From positions 1 to 64,000 of the forward strand of contig CAMNSA010000004.1 in assembly GCA_946554335.1 (NCBI GenBank): DNA of 64,000 nucleotides, read 5' to 3'. The position numbers were made by a program, and so were the translations under genes. Below the pieces are notes generated by a model that was not told the origin of the DNA, did no database searches, and saw nothing but the letters and a program-made list of their open reading frames with translations. Shown here one piece after another: positions 39,821 through 48,787 of the stretch (position 1 is its first letter; every line of letters starts with the position of its first letter). Source of the stretch: an uncultured Neglectibacter sp. (GTDB taxonomy: Bacteria; Bacillota; Clostridia; Oscillospirales; Acutalibacteraceae).

Positions 39821-39854
39821 GGGGACGCCCTGCCGGGATAGGGCGTCCCCTTTT
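39821..39854 (+). terminator. hairpin between feoA and feoB
   Basis: GGGGACGCCC (39821-39830) pairs with GGGCGTCCCC (39841-39850), then TTTT. The stem is perfect, so it may reduce the amount of feoB transcript or attenuate the operon. Confidence 0.75.
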
Positions 39855-39902
39855 CAGGCAGTTTACCTGACGAAACTCACGAGAAGAAGAGGAGTCGATC
39901 AA

Positions 39903-42053
39903 ATGGGACTTTCCAAGGATTCCACAGGGATCAAGGCGGCGGAAACCGGGCTTTCGATCCAAAAAGAAAACGAAACAGACCGGGTCATTGCCCTGGCAGG
40001 AAACCCCAATGTGGGAAAAAGCACCGTGTTCAACGAATTGACAGGACTGCATCAGCACACCGGAAACTGGCCGGGAAAGACCGTCACCAACGCCCAGGGC
40101 TATTGCACCTTCCGAGACCAGGGCTATGTGCTCGTAGATCTTCCCGGCTGCTATTCCCTGATGGCCCACTCCGCAGAGGAGGAGGTTGCAAGAGACTTCA
40201 TCTGCTTTGGGGGCAGCGACGCCTGCGTAGTGGTATGCGACGCCACCTGCCTGGAACGAAACCTGAATCTGGTGCTTCAGGCTCTGGAGATCTCCCCGAA
40301 AACGGTGGTCTGCGTCAATCTGATGGACGAAGCCAAAAAGAGAAAAATCAAGGTGGATCTGGAGGCACTTTCCGCCCTTTTAGGCGTTCCGGTGGTGGGG
40401 ACCAGCGCCCGCAGCAAAAAGGGGCTGGACAAATTGCTGAACACGCTAAATGAGGTTACCAAAGCCCCTTCTCCCCCTCGCGGCTCTCCTTCCATTGTCT
40501 ACTCCCCTCCTGTGGAACGGGCTCTTGAAGCGCTGATCCCCGCGGTGGAAGCGGTGTGCGGAAAGGAGATCGACCCCAGGTGGATGAGTGTCAAGCTTCT
40601 GGAGGGCGAGCCCACCCTTTTAACCGCGGCCGAAGAATATTTTGGCTTCTCTTTGCAGGATCAGTCTCGCCTTCAGGACGCCCTGAAAAGCGCCGGGAGC
40701 CTTTTGGAGGAGGCGGGCGTCTCTTCCCAGGGGCTTCAGGATGAACTGGTGTCCGCCGCCGTGAAAAGGGCGGAAGAGATCTCCCAAAAGGTGGTGACCA
40801 CAGAGCGGGAAAGCTATCTCAGCCGGGACAAAAAAATAGACCGGATCCTCACGAGCAAGGCCTTCGGCTTTCCCATTATGCTATTGTTGCTGCTGCTGAT
40901 CTTCTGGCTCACCATCACCGGGGCAAACTACCCCTCAGAGCTTTTGAGCACCGGGCTTTTCGCCTTAGGGGACCGAATAAAGGAATTTCTGACCTTCGTC
41001 AAGGTCCCGGAGGTTTTGGTCAGCGTTTTCCTGGACGGCATGTATCGGACTCTCGCCTGGGTCGTATCCGTGATGCTTCCCCCCATGGCTATCTTCTTCC
41101 CGCTGTTTACCCTGTTGGAGGATCTGGGATACCTGCCCAGAGTGGCCTTTAACCTGGACAAATGCTTTCAGCGCTGCGGAGCCTGCGGCAAACAGGCGCT
41201 CACCACCTGCATGGGCTTTGGCTGCAACGCCGCCGGAGTCATCGGCTGCCGGATCATCGACTCTCCCCGGGAACGGCTGATCGCCATGCTCACCAATTCC
41301 TTTGTGCCCTGCAACGGCCGGTTTCCCACGCTGATCGCCCTGGGCACCATGTTTTTCGTGACCGCCTCAAGCCCGGTTCCCGCTTCTCTGCTGTCCGCCC
41401 TTCTTCTGCTCTCCGTGATCCTTCTGGGGATCCTCGCCACCTTCGCTGTCTCCAAGCTGCTTTCCAAGACACTCTTGAAGGGCGTCCCCTCTTCCTTTAC
41501 GCTGGAGCTTCCCCCCTACCGCCGTCCCCAGATCGGCAAGGTGATCCTCCGCTCCGTCTTTGACCGCACTCTGTTCGTATTGGGAAGAGCCGCCACCGTA
41601 GCCGCCCCCGCCGGGATCCTGATCTGGATCATGGCCAATATCACCCTGGGAGACAAGAGCATCTTAAGCCACTGCTCGGAATTTCTAGATCCCTTTGCCA
41701 GGGTCTTCGGTCTGGACGGTGTGATCCTATTGGCCTTTCTGCTGGGCCTTCCCGCCAACGAGATCGTGGTTCCCATCATCATCATGGCCTATCTCTCTCA
41801 GGGGAGCCTGGTAGAAATGAGCGACCTTTCCGCCCTGAAAGCACTGCTGGTGGAAAATGGCTGGACCTGGGTCACAGCCGCCTGCACCATTCTTTTCACC
41901 CTGATGCACTGGCCCTGCTCCACCACCTGTCTCACCATTCGCAAGGAAACGCAAAGCTGGAAATGGACCGCTCTCGCCTTTCTCATCCCCACGCTCTGCG
42001 GGCTTTCCCTCTGCTTTTTACTGGCCTCGGGCGCAAGGCTTTTCGGTCTGTAA
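39903..42053 (+). CDS. feoB: ferrous iron transport protein B
   Basis: A 716-residue GTPase transporter importing Fe2+. The N-terminal G domain has GNPNVGKSTVFNEL (about 31-44), DLPGCYSL, and NLMDEAKK (G4-like). The membrane domain carries the gate motifs, for example GFGCNAAGVIG (about 439-449) and NSFVPCNGR, followed by the second Gate region. It ends 36 bases inside the convergent thioesterase gene. Confidence 0.96.
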   Translation: MGLSKDSTGIKAAETGLSIQKENETDRVIALAGNPNVGKSTVFNELTGLHQHTGNWPGKTVTNAQGYCTFRDQGYVLVDLPGCYSLMAHSAEEEVARDFICFGGSDACVVVCDATCLERNLNLVLQALEISPKTVVCVNLMDEAKKRKIKVDLEALSALLGVPVVGTSARSKKGLDKLLNTLNEVTKAPSPPRGSPSIVYSPPVERALEALIPAVEAVCGKEIDPRWMSVKLLEGEPTLLTAAEEYFGFSLQDQSRLQDALKSAGSLLEEAGVSSQGLQDELVSAAVKRAEEISQKVVTTERESYLSRDKKIDRILTSKAFGFPIMLLLLLLIFWLTITGANYPSELLSTGLFALGDRIKEFLTFVKVPEVLVSVFLDGMYRTLAWVVSVMLPPMAIFFPLFTLLEDLGYLPRVAFNLDKCFQRCGACGKQALTTCMGFGCNAAGVIGCRIIDSPRERLIAMLTNSFVPCNGRFPTLIALGTMFFVTASSPVPASLLSALLLLSVILLGILATFAVSKLLSKTLLKGVPSSFTLELPPYRRPQIGKVILRSVFDRTLFVLGRAATVAAPAGILIWIMANITLGDKSILSHCSEFLDPFARVFGLDGVILLAFLLGLPANEIVVPIIIMAYLSQGSLVEMSDLSALKALLVENGWTWVTAACTILFTLMHWPCSTTCLTIRKETQSWKWTALAFLIPTLCGLSLCFLLASGARLFGL

Positions 42054-42509
42054 GCGGCTTTGCCGGAATCTTTTTCTCTCCTTTGCCTCTTCCCATCTGA
42101 CGCGCTCCTCCTCCGAACAAAGCCGCAGCCCGGGCACGGGAGAGGGGCGCTCCTGCTCGTCCAGCGCCACCATGATCAGATAAGCCGTGTTGATCAGCTG
42201 TCTTTCCCCATTCAGCTTTTCCACATAGGTCCGCACGCAGACCTCCATGGAGGTGCGGCCGGTATAGGTGAGAAAGGCGCAGAGCAAAACGGTATCGTTG
42301 GCATGGGCAGGTCCTTCAAAGGTCAGGTGATCCACCGCGGCGGTTGTGACATTTTTTCCGCAATGGCGCCTTGCGGCTACTGCCGCCACCACATCGATCC
42401 ACTGCATCAGCTGCCCGCCGAACAGCCGGGCGTATCCGTTGAGCGCCCCCTGGGAGAGGATCTGCACCTGTTCGGTATAAGAGTCCTTTACGGTTTTTTC
42501 ACATTCCAT
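42018..42509 (-). CDS. acyl-CoA thioesterase (hotdog fold)
   Basis: A 163-residue hotdog-fold enzyme. LFGGQLMQWIDVVAAVAARR (about 27-46) and AVDHLTFEGPAHANDTVLL match the YciA/BFIT-type acyl-CoA hydrolases. These split acyl-CoA to fatty acid and CoA. The C-terminal ~45 residues are charged and less conserved. ATG 42509 is chosen for its GAAAGGGAAAAGA site. Its 3' end overlaps feoB by 36 bp on the opposite strand. Confidence 0.87.
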   Translation of the reverse strand: MECEKTVKDSYTEQVQILSQGALNGYARLFGGQLMQWIDVVAAVAARRHCGKNVTTAAVDHLTFEGPAHANDTVLLCAFLTYTGRTSMEVCVRTYVEKLNGERQLINTAYLIMVALDEQERPSPVPGLRLCSEEERVRWEEAKERKRFRQSRLQTEKPCARGQ

Positions 42510-42607
42510 TCTTTTTCCCTTTCTCTCATAAATATTCCCTGTTTCGGACACTCTAATACTATCTCAAAAAAAGCCGTAAGGCAAATGAAAAGGAGAAATT
42601 GAGCGTT

Positions 42608-43045
42608 ATGGTGGAAGAAGATACGATCCGGCTGCTGCGGGAATGTAACGCAGGAGTAAAGATGGGAATAGACGCCATCGACCAGGTGCTGCCTAAGGTG
42701 GAGGACCGGGATCTGATGAAGGCGCTGGAACACTCCCGCAGCGTGCACAGCAGTCTGGGGGAAAAGACCCGGACTCTGCTCAACGAATATCACGACAGCG
42801 GGAAAGAGCCCAGCGGCATGGCAAAGGCCATGTCACAGGTGAAAACCAGCTTTCAAATGCTTTCCTCTTCCAATCGCGATCAGGCGGCCGCCAACCTGAT
42901 CACGGACGGCTGCGATATGGGCATGAAATCTCTGGGACGCTATCTGAATCAGTATGAGGCGGCGCAGGAGAAGGCGAAGGATATCGCCAAAAGTCTGATT
43001 GAAGAGGAAGAGGACCTGGTGAAAAACATTCGGCCTTATCTCTGA
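42608..43045 (+). CDS. conserved helical protein of unknown function
   Basis: A 145-residue helical protein starting MVEEDTIRLLRECNAGVKMG, with RSVHSSLGEKTRTLLNEYHD and YEAAQEKAKDIAKSLIEEEE. Four-helix content and length suggest a small bundle found in Clostridia; I do not recognise a named family. AAAGGAG lies 12 bases before ATG 42608; a TTG at 42599 is a possible alternative start. Convergent terminator follows. Confidence 0.65.
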   Translation: MVEEDTIRLLRECNAGVKMGIDAIDQVLPKVEDRDLMKALEHSRSVHSSLGEKTRTLLNEYHDSGKEPSGMAKAMSQVKTSFQMLSSSNRDQAAANLITDGCDMGMKSLGRYLNQYEAAQEKAKDIAKSLIEEEEDLVKNIRPYL

Positions 43046-43084
43046 TTTATCTCCGCACGATTAGGCGGAACAAGCAAATAGTAT

Positions 43085-43123
43085 GGAAGGGACTGCCTCG
43101 ATTCTTTCTGGGCAGTCCCTTCC
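43085..43123. terminator. bidirectional terminator
   Basis: GGAAGGGACTGCC (43085-43097) pairs with GGCAGTCCCTTCC (43111-43123). It lies between the converging helical-protein and NUDIX genes. Confidence 0.88.
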
Positions 43124-43141
43124 CCCGTTCAACCTTCCGAC

Positions 43142-43660
43142 TTAAATACTCCGGGCGTCCATAGCTTCCTCCGGCTGTCTTGACACGAAATGAACCACCT
43201 CGCCGGGGTCCCGCAAAAGAGCGGGAATCAGCTCCTGTGGATACGCCTTGATCCCTTTTTCCAGATCTTCCAGGGGAACCCAGCAGAAATCCAGATTGAT
43301 CCGCTCATTTTCCAGCTCGTCATAGCCGTGAAAGGAGCCCTCTAATGGGATCTCATCCTCACGCTCCAAATGGACCAGATAATAAAGCCCGATCTGATGG
43401 CATGGCTTTTCTCCCCAGGGGAAGAACACCTCCCCCACCGCGAAGAGCCTGTCCACTCGGATATGAGCGTGAAGCTCCTCCATATATTCCCGTTTCAGGG
43501 CCTCTTCGGCGGTTTCAAAGGCAGACACATGCCCCCCGATCATAGCATAGTCATCTCCCACAGGCTTTTGTAATAAAATTTTACCGTCCCGGATCAGCAG
43601 CCCGGCCACCCGGTAGGAAAAAATGAAGTTTTCCGTCCGAAACAGAATGTCCTGCGCCAT
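43142..43660 (-). CDS. NUDIX hydrolase
   Basis: A 172-residue protein with the NUDIX box GGHVSAFETAEEALKREYME (about 44-63), in which the glutamates that bind Mg2+ are present. It hydrolyses a nucleoside diphosphate linked to another moiety; the substrate is not predictable. ATG 43660 follows AAAGGAGGTCTGTTTC. It reads toward the terminator at 43085. Confidence 0.9.
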   Translation of the reverse strand: MAQDILFRTENFIFSYRVAGLLIRDGKILLQKPVGDDYAMIGGHVSAFETAEEALKREYMEELHAHIRVDRLFAVGEVFFPWGEKPCHQIGLYYLVHLEREDEIPLEGSFHGYDELENERINLDFCWVPLEDLEKGIKAYPQELIPALLRDPGEVVHFVSRQPEEAMDARSI

Positions 43661-44080
43661 GAAACAGACCTCCTTTTCTCTTTTCGATATGTGCCTTATT
43701 GTAACGAAAGCACAGGAAAAGGTCAAGTCCACATCGGAATCGGGGGAAGGAGAAAGTTATTTTCGCCAAATTTTCAGAAGAAGAGCCAATATTTTTCTCA
43801 GGAGCTTCCCCTATCAAATGCACCGGGGAAATGCTACAATAAAGTCAAGAAAAACCCAGACGGCCCTGCGGGGAGACAACTGCCGATGGAAACTGAGAAC
43901 GACCAGAAGGCCCGGGAAAAACCCGGCGGCGATTCTCTGCTCCGGTGCGGATCTCTCCAGGGGCAACATAGCGAATATAGATTTTTGTACGGAATAAAAC
44001 ACGGCGAGGAAACGGAATTCCCGGGTCCCCGGATCCGGCGTTTTCCGCTTTCCTTTCTCAAAAGAAGGGAAGAAACTCAT
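43661..44080 (+). other. gene-free leader of the PTS IIC gene
   Basis: About 420 bases separate the divergent NUDIX start from the PTS start. TACAAT near 43836-43841 may be a -10 box. The following 240 bases are GC-rich and open in the PTS frame but contain no clear riboswitch or terminator that I can name. The frame extends 130 codons without a better ribosome site, so it is called leader. Confidence 0.45.
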
Positions 44081-45157
44081 TTGGAAGAAACCAACCTCAC
44101 CGGGGCCCCGAAGAAGGGCGCCTGGGAAACTGTAAAATCTTATCTGCGCCTTTACTTTGTAGACGCCATGAGCGCCATGGCGCAGGGCCTGTTCGCTTCA
44201 CTTTTGATCGGCACCATCATCGCCACCATCGGCGCCCAATTCCAAATCCCCCTATTGGAGGAGATCGGGAATTTCGCAAAGGGCATGGCGGGCCCCGCCA
44301 TGGCTGTGGCCATTGGCTACGCGCTGAAGACCCCGCCCCTGGTCCTCTTCTCTCTGGCGGCGGTGGGCAGCGCTTCCAACTCCCTGGGCGGAGAAGGCGG
44401 CCCCCTGGCGGTGCTTTTGATCGCCATCGTGGCAGGGGAGCTTGGAAAGCTGGTGAGCAAAAAGACCCAGGTGGACATCCTGGTGACTCCCAGCGTCACC
44501 ATCCTGTCCGGAGCGCTGCTTGCCTATCTTTGCGCGCCGGCCATCGGCTCAGCCGCTCACAGCCTTGGGGCGCTGATCATCTGGGCCACAGAGCTGCAGC
44601 CTCTGCTGATGGGGATCTTCGTATCCGTCCTGGTAGGCATTGCCCTGACCCTGCCTATCAGCAGCGCGGCGATCTGCGCCGCTTTGGGCCTCACCGGACT
44701 GGCGGGAGGCGCCGCCGTAGCGGGCTGCTGCGCCCAGATGGTAGGCTTCGCGGTGATCAGCTTCAAGGAGAACCGCTGGGGAGGCCTGGCCGCTCAGGGC
44801 CTTGGCACCTCTATGCTTCAGGTCCCCAATATCGTCAAGAACCCCAGGATCTGGATCGCCCCCACGCTGGCCTCCGCCATCACCGGCCCTCTGGCCACCT
44901 GCCTGTTCCATCTGGAGATGAACGGAGCGCCTATCTCCAGCGGCATGGGCACCTGCGGACTGGTGGGACAGATCGGCGTCTATTCCGGCTGGGTCAGCGA
45001 TATTTCCGCCGGGACAAAGGCCGCCATCACGCCCATGGACTGGATCGGACTTGTACTGATCTGTTTCGTTCTGCCCGCCCTGTTCTCCCTTATCATCCAC
45101 TGGGGGGTAAAGAGACTGCATTGGGTCAAGGACGGAGACATGAAGCTGGACATCTGA
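44081..45157 (+). CDS. PTS sugar transporter subunit IIC (PTS_EIIC_2 type)
   Basis: A 358-residue, highly hydrophobic protein (about ten membrane segments) matching the small-family PTS IIC permease. Motifs include GSASNSLGGEGGPLAVLLIA and AVGSASN, SSGMGTCGLVGQIGVYSGWV. TTG 44081 follows AAGGGAAGAAACTCAT. No EIIA or EIIB gene is adjacent, so it may work with distant partners or transport something not phosphorylated. A very strong terminator follows. Confidence 0.85.
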   Translation: MEETNLTGAPKKGAWETVKSYLRLYFVDAMSAMAQGLFASLLIGTIIATIGAQFQIPLLEEIGNFAKGMAGPAMAVAIGYALKTPPLVLFSLAAVGSASNSLGGEGGPLAVLLIAIVAGELGKLVSKKTQVDILVTPSVTILSGALLAYLCAPAIGSAAHSLGALIIWATELQPLLMGIFVSVLVGIALTLPISSAAICAALGLTGLAGGAAVAGCCAQMVGFAVISFKENRWGGLAAQGLGTSMLQVPNIVKNPRIWIAPTLASAITGPLATCLFHLEMNGAPISSGMGTCGLVGQIGVYSGWVSDISAGTKAAITPMDWIGLVLICFVLPALFSLIIHWGVKRLHWVKDGDMKLDI

Positions 45158-45177
45158 TTTTTGTACTCTACTACTTA

Positions 45178-45216
45178 AAAAGCCTGTTTCTGTAGTAACA
45201 GAAACAGGCTTTTTTA
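45178..45216. terminator. perfect bidirectional terminator
   Basis: AGCCTGTTTCTG and CAGAAACAGGCT (45181-45192, 45199-45210) with T-run on one side and A-run on the other. Confidence 0.93.
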
Positions 45217-45684
45217 TTTGTGGTATTTGGTGTGGTTTATGATCTGAAAGCCCCGGTAGATCTGCTCGCAGAGCATCACCCTTGCCAGCTGGTGGGGAAA
45301 GGTCATCCGGGACATGGAAAAGCCCGGCCCTAAAGCCTTCACTTCCGGAGAAAGGCCGAAGGAGCTTCCGATGACAAAGCTCAGCTCGCCGGGCGAGAGC
45401 ATGCTTTCTTCCAAAAGCTTCGCAAGTCCCTGGGAATCCAGCTGTTTTCCCTCGATGCATAAAGGGCAGACCCGGCCGCGCACCCGCCGCCTGATGGCCT
45501 CTCCCTCCCGCTGTAAGCCCACCTCGATCTGAGAAGGGGAAGGATTTTCCGGCAGGCGCTCCTCCGGGAGCTCCAAAAGCTGAAACCGGCAGAAGGGAGA
45601 AAGGCGTTTTTCATACTCCGCCACCGCCTGCCTCCAATAGGCCTCCTTTAGCTTTCCCATACAGACAAGACGCAGATTGAGCAT
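45214..45684 (-). CDS. rlmH: 23S rRNA pseudouridine(1915)-N3-methyltransferase
   Basis: A 156-residue SPOUT-fold methyltransferase (RlmH) that modifies helix 69 of 23S rRNA. The SAM-binding knot contains ELSFVIGSSFGLSPEVK (about 98-114) and the C-terminus FPHQLARVMLCEQIYRGFQI and YHK is diagnostic. WalJ-type gene follows 11 bases upstream in the operon. Confidence 0.97.
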   Translation of the reverse strand: MLNLRLVCMGKLKEAYWRQAVAEYEKRLSPFCRFQLLELPEERLPENPSPSQIEVGLQREGEAIRRRVRGRVCPLCIEGKQLDSQGLAKLLEESMLSPGELSFVIGSSFGLSPEVKALGPGFSMSRMTFPHQLARVMLCEQIYRGFQIINHTKYHK

Positions 45685-45695
45685 ACCCGTCCCCC

Positions 45696-46478
45696 TTAAA
45701 AAACGATGGTCTTTCCCTCTTCGTTTTCCGGCTTGACCGTGTCCAGCAGGAAGTCCACCTCATTGGTGTATCCTGCCGCTGAAAGGGCGGAAAGAGCGGA
45801 ATTGTAAGCCAAAAGAGGCGTATTGTTCTCCCGGCTCAAATGGGCGAGGAGGACCCGCTTCGTCCCGCTCTCGATCAAAGAGGGCAGGAAAGCCGAACAG
45901 GCGTCATTGGAAAGGTGACCGGTGCTTGACAGGATCCGCCTTTTGAGATAATAGGGATAGCTTCCGCAGCGGAGCCGCTCCAAATCGTGGTTGGATTCCA
46001 GCACCACCAGATCCGCCCCCAGCAGGTTTTGCTTGACCTCTTCGGAAAGATACCCCAGATCCGTAGCCAGGGCAAAGCATCTTCCGTCCTGGGTATCGAT
46101 GCGAAATCCCAGGGGATCCACGCAGTCGTGAGAGGTGTGAAAGGGATGTACGGTCATCCCGGCAAGCTCCAGCTCTCCTTGCACCGGGCAGAGCTGCACC
46201 CCGTCCAGTCCGGGCCTTAGAGCCTCGCAGGTCCCTTTGGAGGCAAAGACGGGCAGATGATACTTTTTCGCGAACACCTTCGCCCCGCTGATATGATCGG
46301 TGTGCTCATGGGTAATGAGGATCCCCCCAAGGGCCAGCGGGTCGATCCCGCAGCGCAGAAGCATCTGCTCGGTCTGCCTCGCGCTTCTTCCGATATCCAA
46401 CAGCACGCCCGCGCTTCTGGAGCCTATGTAATAGCTGTTTCCTGAGCTTCCGCTGAACAGCGGGCACAAGCGCGCCAT
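45696..46478 (-). CDS. walJ: WalJ/YycJ metallo-beta-lactamase-fold protein
   Basis: A 260-residue metallo-beta-lactamase-fold hydrolase. The metal motif ITHEHTDHISGA (about 53-64) and HTSHDCVDPLGF (about 112-123), plus ALATDLGY, are intact. In Firmicutes it is linked to the WalRK cell-wall stress system and to DNA replication-transcription conflicts. It forms an operon with rlmH. Confidence 0.9.
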   Translation of the reverse strand: MARLCPLFSGSSGNSYYIGSRSAGVLLDIGRSARQTEQMLLRCGIDPLALGGILITHEHTDHISGAKVFAKKYHLPVFASKGTCEALRPGLDGVQLCPVQGELELAGMTVHPFHTSHDCVDPLGFRIDTQDGRCFALATDLGYLSEEVKQNLLGADLVVLESNHDLERLRCGSYPYYLKRRILSSTGHLSNDACSAFLPSLIESGTKRVLLAHLSRENNTPLLAYNSALSALSAAGYTNEVDFLLDTVKPENEEGKTIVF

Positions 46479-46501
46479 TTCATCTCCCCCTTACAAGAAA
46501 T

Positions 46502-46525
46502 CAGGGAAACTCCCTGGGAGTTCCC
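46502..46525 (-). terminator. probable murA terminator
   Basis: CAGGGAAACTCC pairs with GGAGTTCCCCTG (one mismatch) at 46502-46527 just after the murA end; T-run is short, so efficiency is uncertain. Confidence 0.55.
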
Positions 46526-46545
46526 CTGTGATCTTTCAAAAACAA

Positions 46546-47835
46546 TTATCCGATCTTGTCCATGACCTCTTCCGGCTCCTGACTGCGATAAATATCCGCG
46601 CCCAGGCCTGCCAGCTTTTCCACAATGCGCTCATAGCCGCGTTCGATATACTTTACATCTTCCACCACCGTGGTGCCCTCGGCTACCAGGCCGGCGATCA
46701 CCATGGCCGCTCCCGCTCTCAGATCAGGAGCCCGGACTGGCGCCCCCTTCAGGTGGTCAACCCCTTCGATGATGGCGACCTTTCCATCCACCGTGATCTG
46801 CGCGCCCATTCTGCGCAGCTCGTCCACATACTTGAACCGGTTGTTCTCCCAGATGCTCTCGTTGATCATGCTGGTGCCATGGGCGACAGACAGCAGAGTG
46901 GCGATCTGAGGCTGCATATCCGTGGGAAAGCCCGGGTGGGGCATGGTTTTCACATTGCACTTGCGAAGAGGCTTATTGCAGATCACCCGAACGGTGTCGT
47001 CCCCTTCCTCCACGGTAACGCCCATCTCCTCCAGCTTGGCGGAAATAGATTCCAAATGCTTCGGCGTAACATTCTTCACCGTAACATCTCCGCCGGTAGC
47101 GGCGGCGGCCACCATATAGGTGCCGGCCTCGATCTGATCCGGAATAATGGAGTAGGTGACGCCTCTGAGACTCTGCACGCCGTGGATCTTGATGGTGTCC
47201 GTACCGGCGCCGCGCACATCGGCGCCCATAGTGTTCAGAAAGTTGGCCAGATCCACGATATGAGGCTCTCTGGCCGCGTTTTCGATAATGGTAAGGCCTC
47301 TGGCCTTCACAGCCGCCAGCATGATATTCATGGTGGCGCCCACCGTGACCACATCTAGATAGATACTGGCCCCGTGCAGGTCATCCGGCGCTGTGACGGA
47401 GATCATACCGTTGTCCAGGCTGTAATCACACCCCAGCGCGGCAAAGCCCTTCAGGTGCTGATCAATAGGACGCACGCCAAAGTTGCAGCCTCCGGGCAGA
47501 GGCACCACCGCCTTGCGGCATCTGCCCAGCAAAGCTCCGATAAAATAGTAGGAGGCGCGAATCTGCCTTGCGATCTGCGCGGAAACAGCCTCGGTTTCAA
47601 TGGGACGGGGGTCGATCTCCACCGTATGCCGGTCGAGATACTCTATCTCGCCGCCCATCTCTTTTAAAATATGGATCAAGATCTTCACATCGGAAATATC
47701 GGGAATATTTTCGATCCTACAGGGAGAATCGGAAAGGATCACCGCGGGAAGAATGGCCACAGCGGCGTTTTTCGCTCCGCTGATGATCACATCGCCGTTT
47801 AAACGGCTGCCGCCTTTAATGACATATTTATCCAA
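46546..47835 (-). CDS. murA: UDP-N-acetylglucosamine 1-carboxyvinyltransferase
   Basis: A 429-residue enzyme of the first committed step of peptidoglycan synthesis (EPSP-synthase fold). The active-site Cys is in PGGCNFGVRPID (about 104-115), matching fosfomycin-sensitive MurA; SGAKNAAVAILPAVI (about 18-32) and RAGAAMVIAGLVAEG are diagnostic. TTG 47835 follows AGGAAGTG by 5 bases; a longer in-frame ATG start at 47871 lacks a ribosome site. Confidence 0.95.
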   Translation of the reverse strand: MDKYVIKGGSRLNGDVIISGAKNAAVAILPAVILSDSPCRIENIPDISDVKILIHILKEMGGEIEYLDRHTVEIDPRPIETEAVSAQIARQIRASYYFIGALLGRCRKAVVPLPGGCNFGVRPIDQHLKGFAALGCDYSLDNGMISVTAPDDLHGASIYLDVVTVGATMNIMLAAVKARGLTIIENAAREPHIVDLANFLNTMGADVRGAGTDTIKIHGVQSLRGVTYSIIPDQIEAGTYMVAAAATGGDVTVKNVTPKHLESISAKLEEMGVTVEEGDDTVRVICNKPLRKCNVKTMPHPGFPTDMQPQIATLLSVAHGTSMINESIWENNRFKYVDELRRMGAQITVDGKVAIIEGVDHLKGAPVRAPDLRAGAAMVIAGLVAEGTTVVEDVKYIERGYERIVEKLAGLGADIYRSQEPEEVMDKIG

Positions 47836-48049
47836 ATTTACACTTCCTAACGACTGGTAAGCCAAGTCCATTGAAGATGTTTTCTTTGCAAAAATAGTAT
47901 TTGACTATTGTTTATCATAATACATAACGGCTCAAAAGTCAATATTAGCCAAATTCAAGGCCCTGTTTCGCCCCGGGTCGAAGACCGTATAAGGCTGATG
48001 GGACCTGTCAGGCCGGGCGGCAGTATGGCGAAAAAAGACGGGAACTTTT

Positions 48050-48757
48050 CTATTTTTTATGGGCGGCGGTGATGGGCTTTTCTTCGCCTTTGAGCAGTCT
48101 CTCAATATTGGAGCGATGCTTCACGAGCACCGTCACTCCTACAAAGAGAGAACATCCCACGGCAAACAGCAGAAAGCCCAAAGAACAGGCGTTTGGCTCG
48201 CTTCCCTTAAAATCCAGGAAGAACAGAACGAGGAAGGTATACACCGGATAGAGCGCGGCGCAGGTGACGGAGGCCAAAGAGATGATCCTTCTAAACAAAA
48301 ATACGATGAGGAAGGTGGCGATCACCAGCAGGAACACCCGCCAGTCCGTAAGGGCGATCATCGCGGCAGAGGTGACGATCCCCTTGCCTCCCCGAAATCC
48401 GTAGTACAGGGGGAAAATATGCCCCAGCACACAGGCTGCTCCGGTGAGGTACTGACCCGCCTTTACAAGCTCCGGCGCGAAGATATGAAAAAAGGAATAG
48501 GAGAGGGAAACAATGCCCAGGGAAAGCAGGATAGCCGCCACACATTTTAGGAAATCCCCCACAAAGGTAAGGGCGGCCGCCCTTTTCCCCACCGTGCGCA
48601 GCACATTGGTCATCCCGGCGTTTCCGCTGCCGTGCTTGCGGATATCCTCGTTTTGCTGAAACAGGCGGGTCAAAATGATGGAGCTGTTGATGCTGCCCAG
48701 CAGATATCCCACGATCACCGAAAGGATCAGCGGCAAAACTGTAAAAAAGACCTGCAT
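48050..48757 (-). CDS. plsY: acyl-phosphate:glycerol-3-phosphate acyltransferase
   Basis: A 235-residue membrane enzyme starting phospholipid synthesis from acyl-phosphate. The motifs GSGNAGMTNVLR (about 42-53), GFRGGKGIVTSAAM (about 117-130) and five hydrophobic segments are diagnostic. Der is encoded 30 bases upstream, so they are probably co-transcribed. Confidence 0.95.
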   Translation of the reverse strand: MQVFFTVLPLILSVIVGYLLGSINSSIILTRLFQQNEDIRKHGSGNAGMTNVLRTVGKRAAALTFVGDFLKCVAAILLSLGIVSLSYSFFHIFAPELVKAGQYLTGAACVLGHIFPLYYGFRGGKGIVTSAAMIALTDWRVFLLVIATFLIVFLFRRIISLASVTCAALYPVYTFLVLFFLDFKGSEPNACSLGFLLFAVGCSLFVGVTVLVKHRSNIERLLKGEEKPITAAHKK

Positions 48758-48787
48758 ATTTTTTCCTCCCTCTTTCCTCAGATTTGG

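Noticed and set aside
43691..44080. N-terminal extension of the PTS IIC protein
   Set aside because: Its first 130 residues are charged, low in hydrophobicity and without a ribosome site; start 44081 gives the usual family length.
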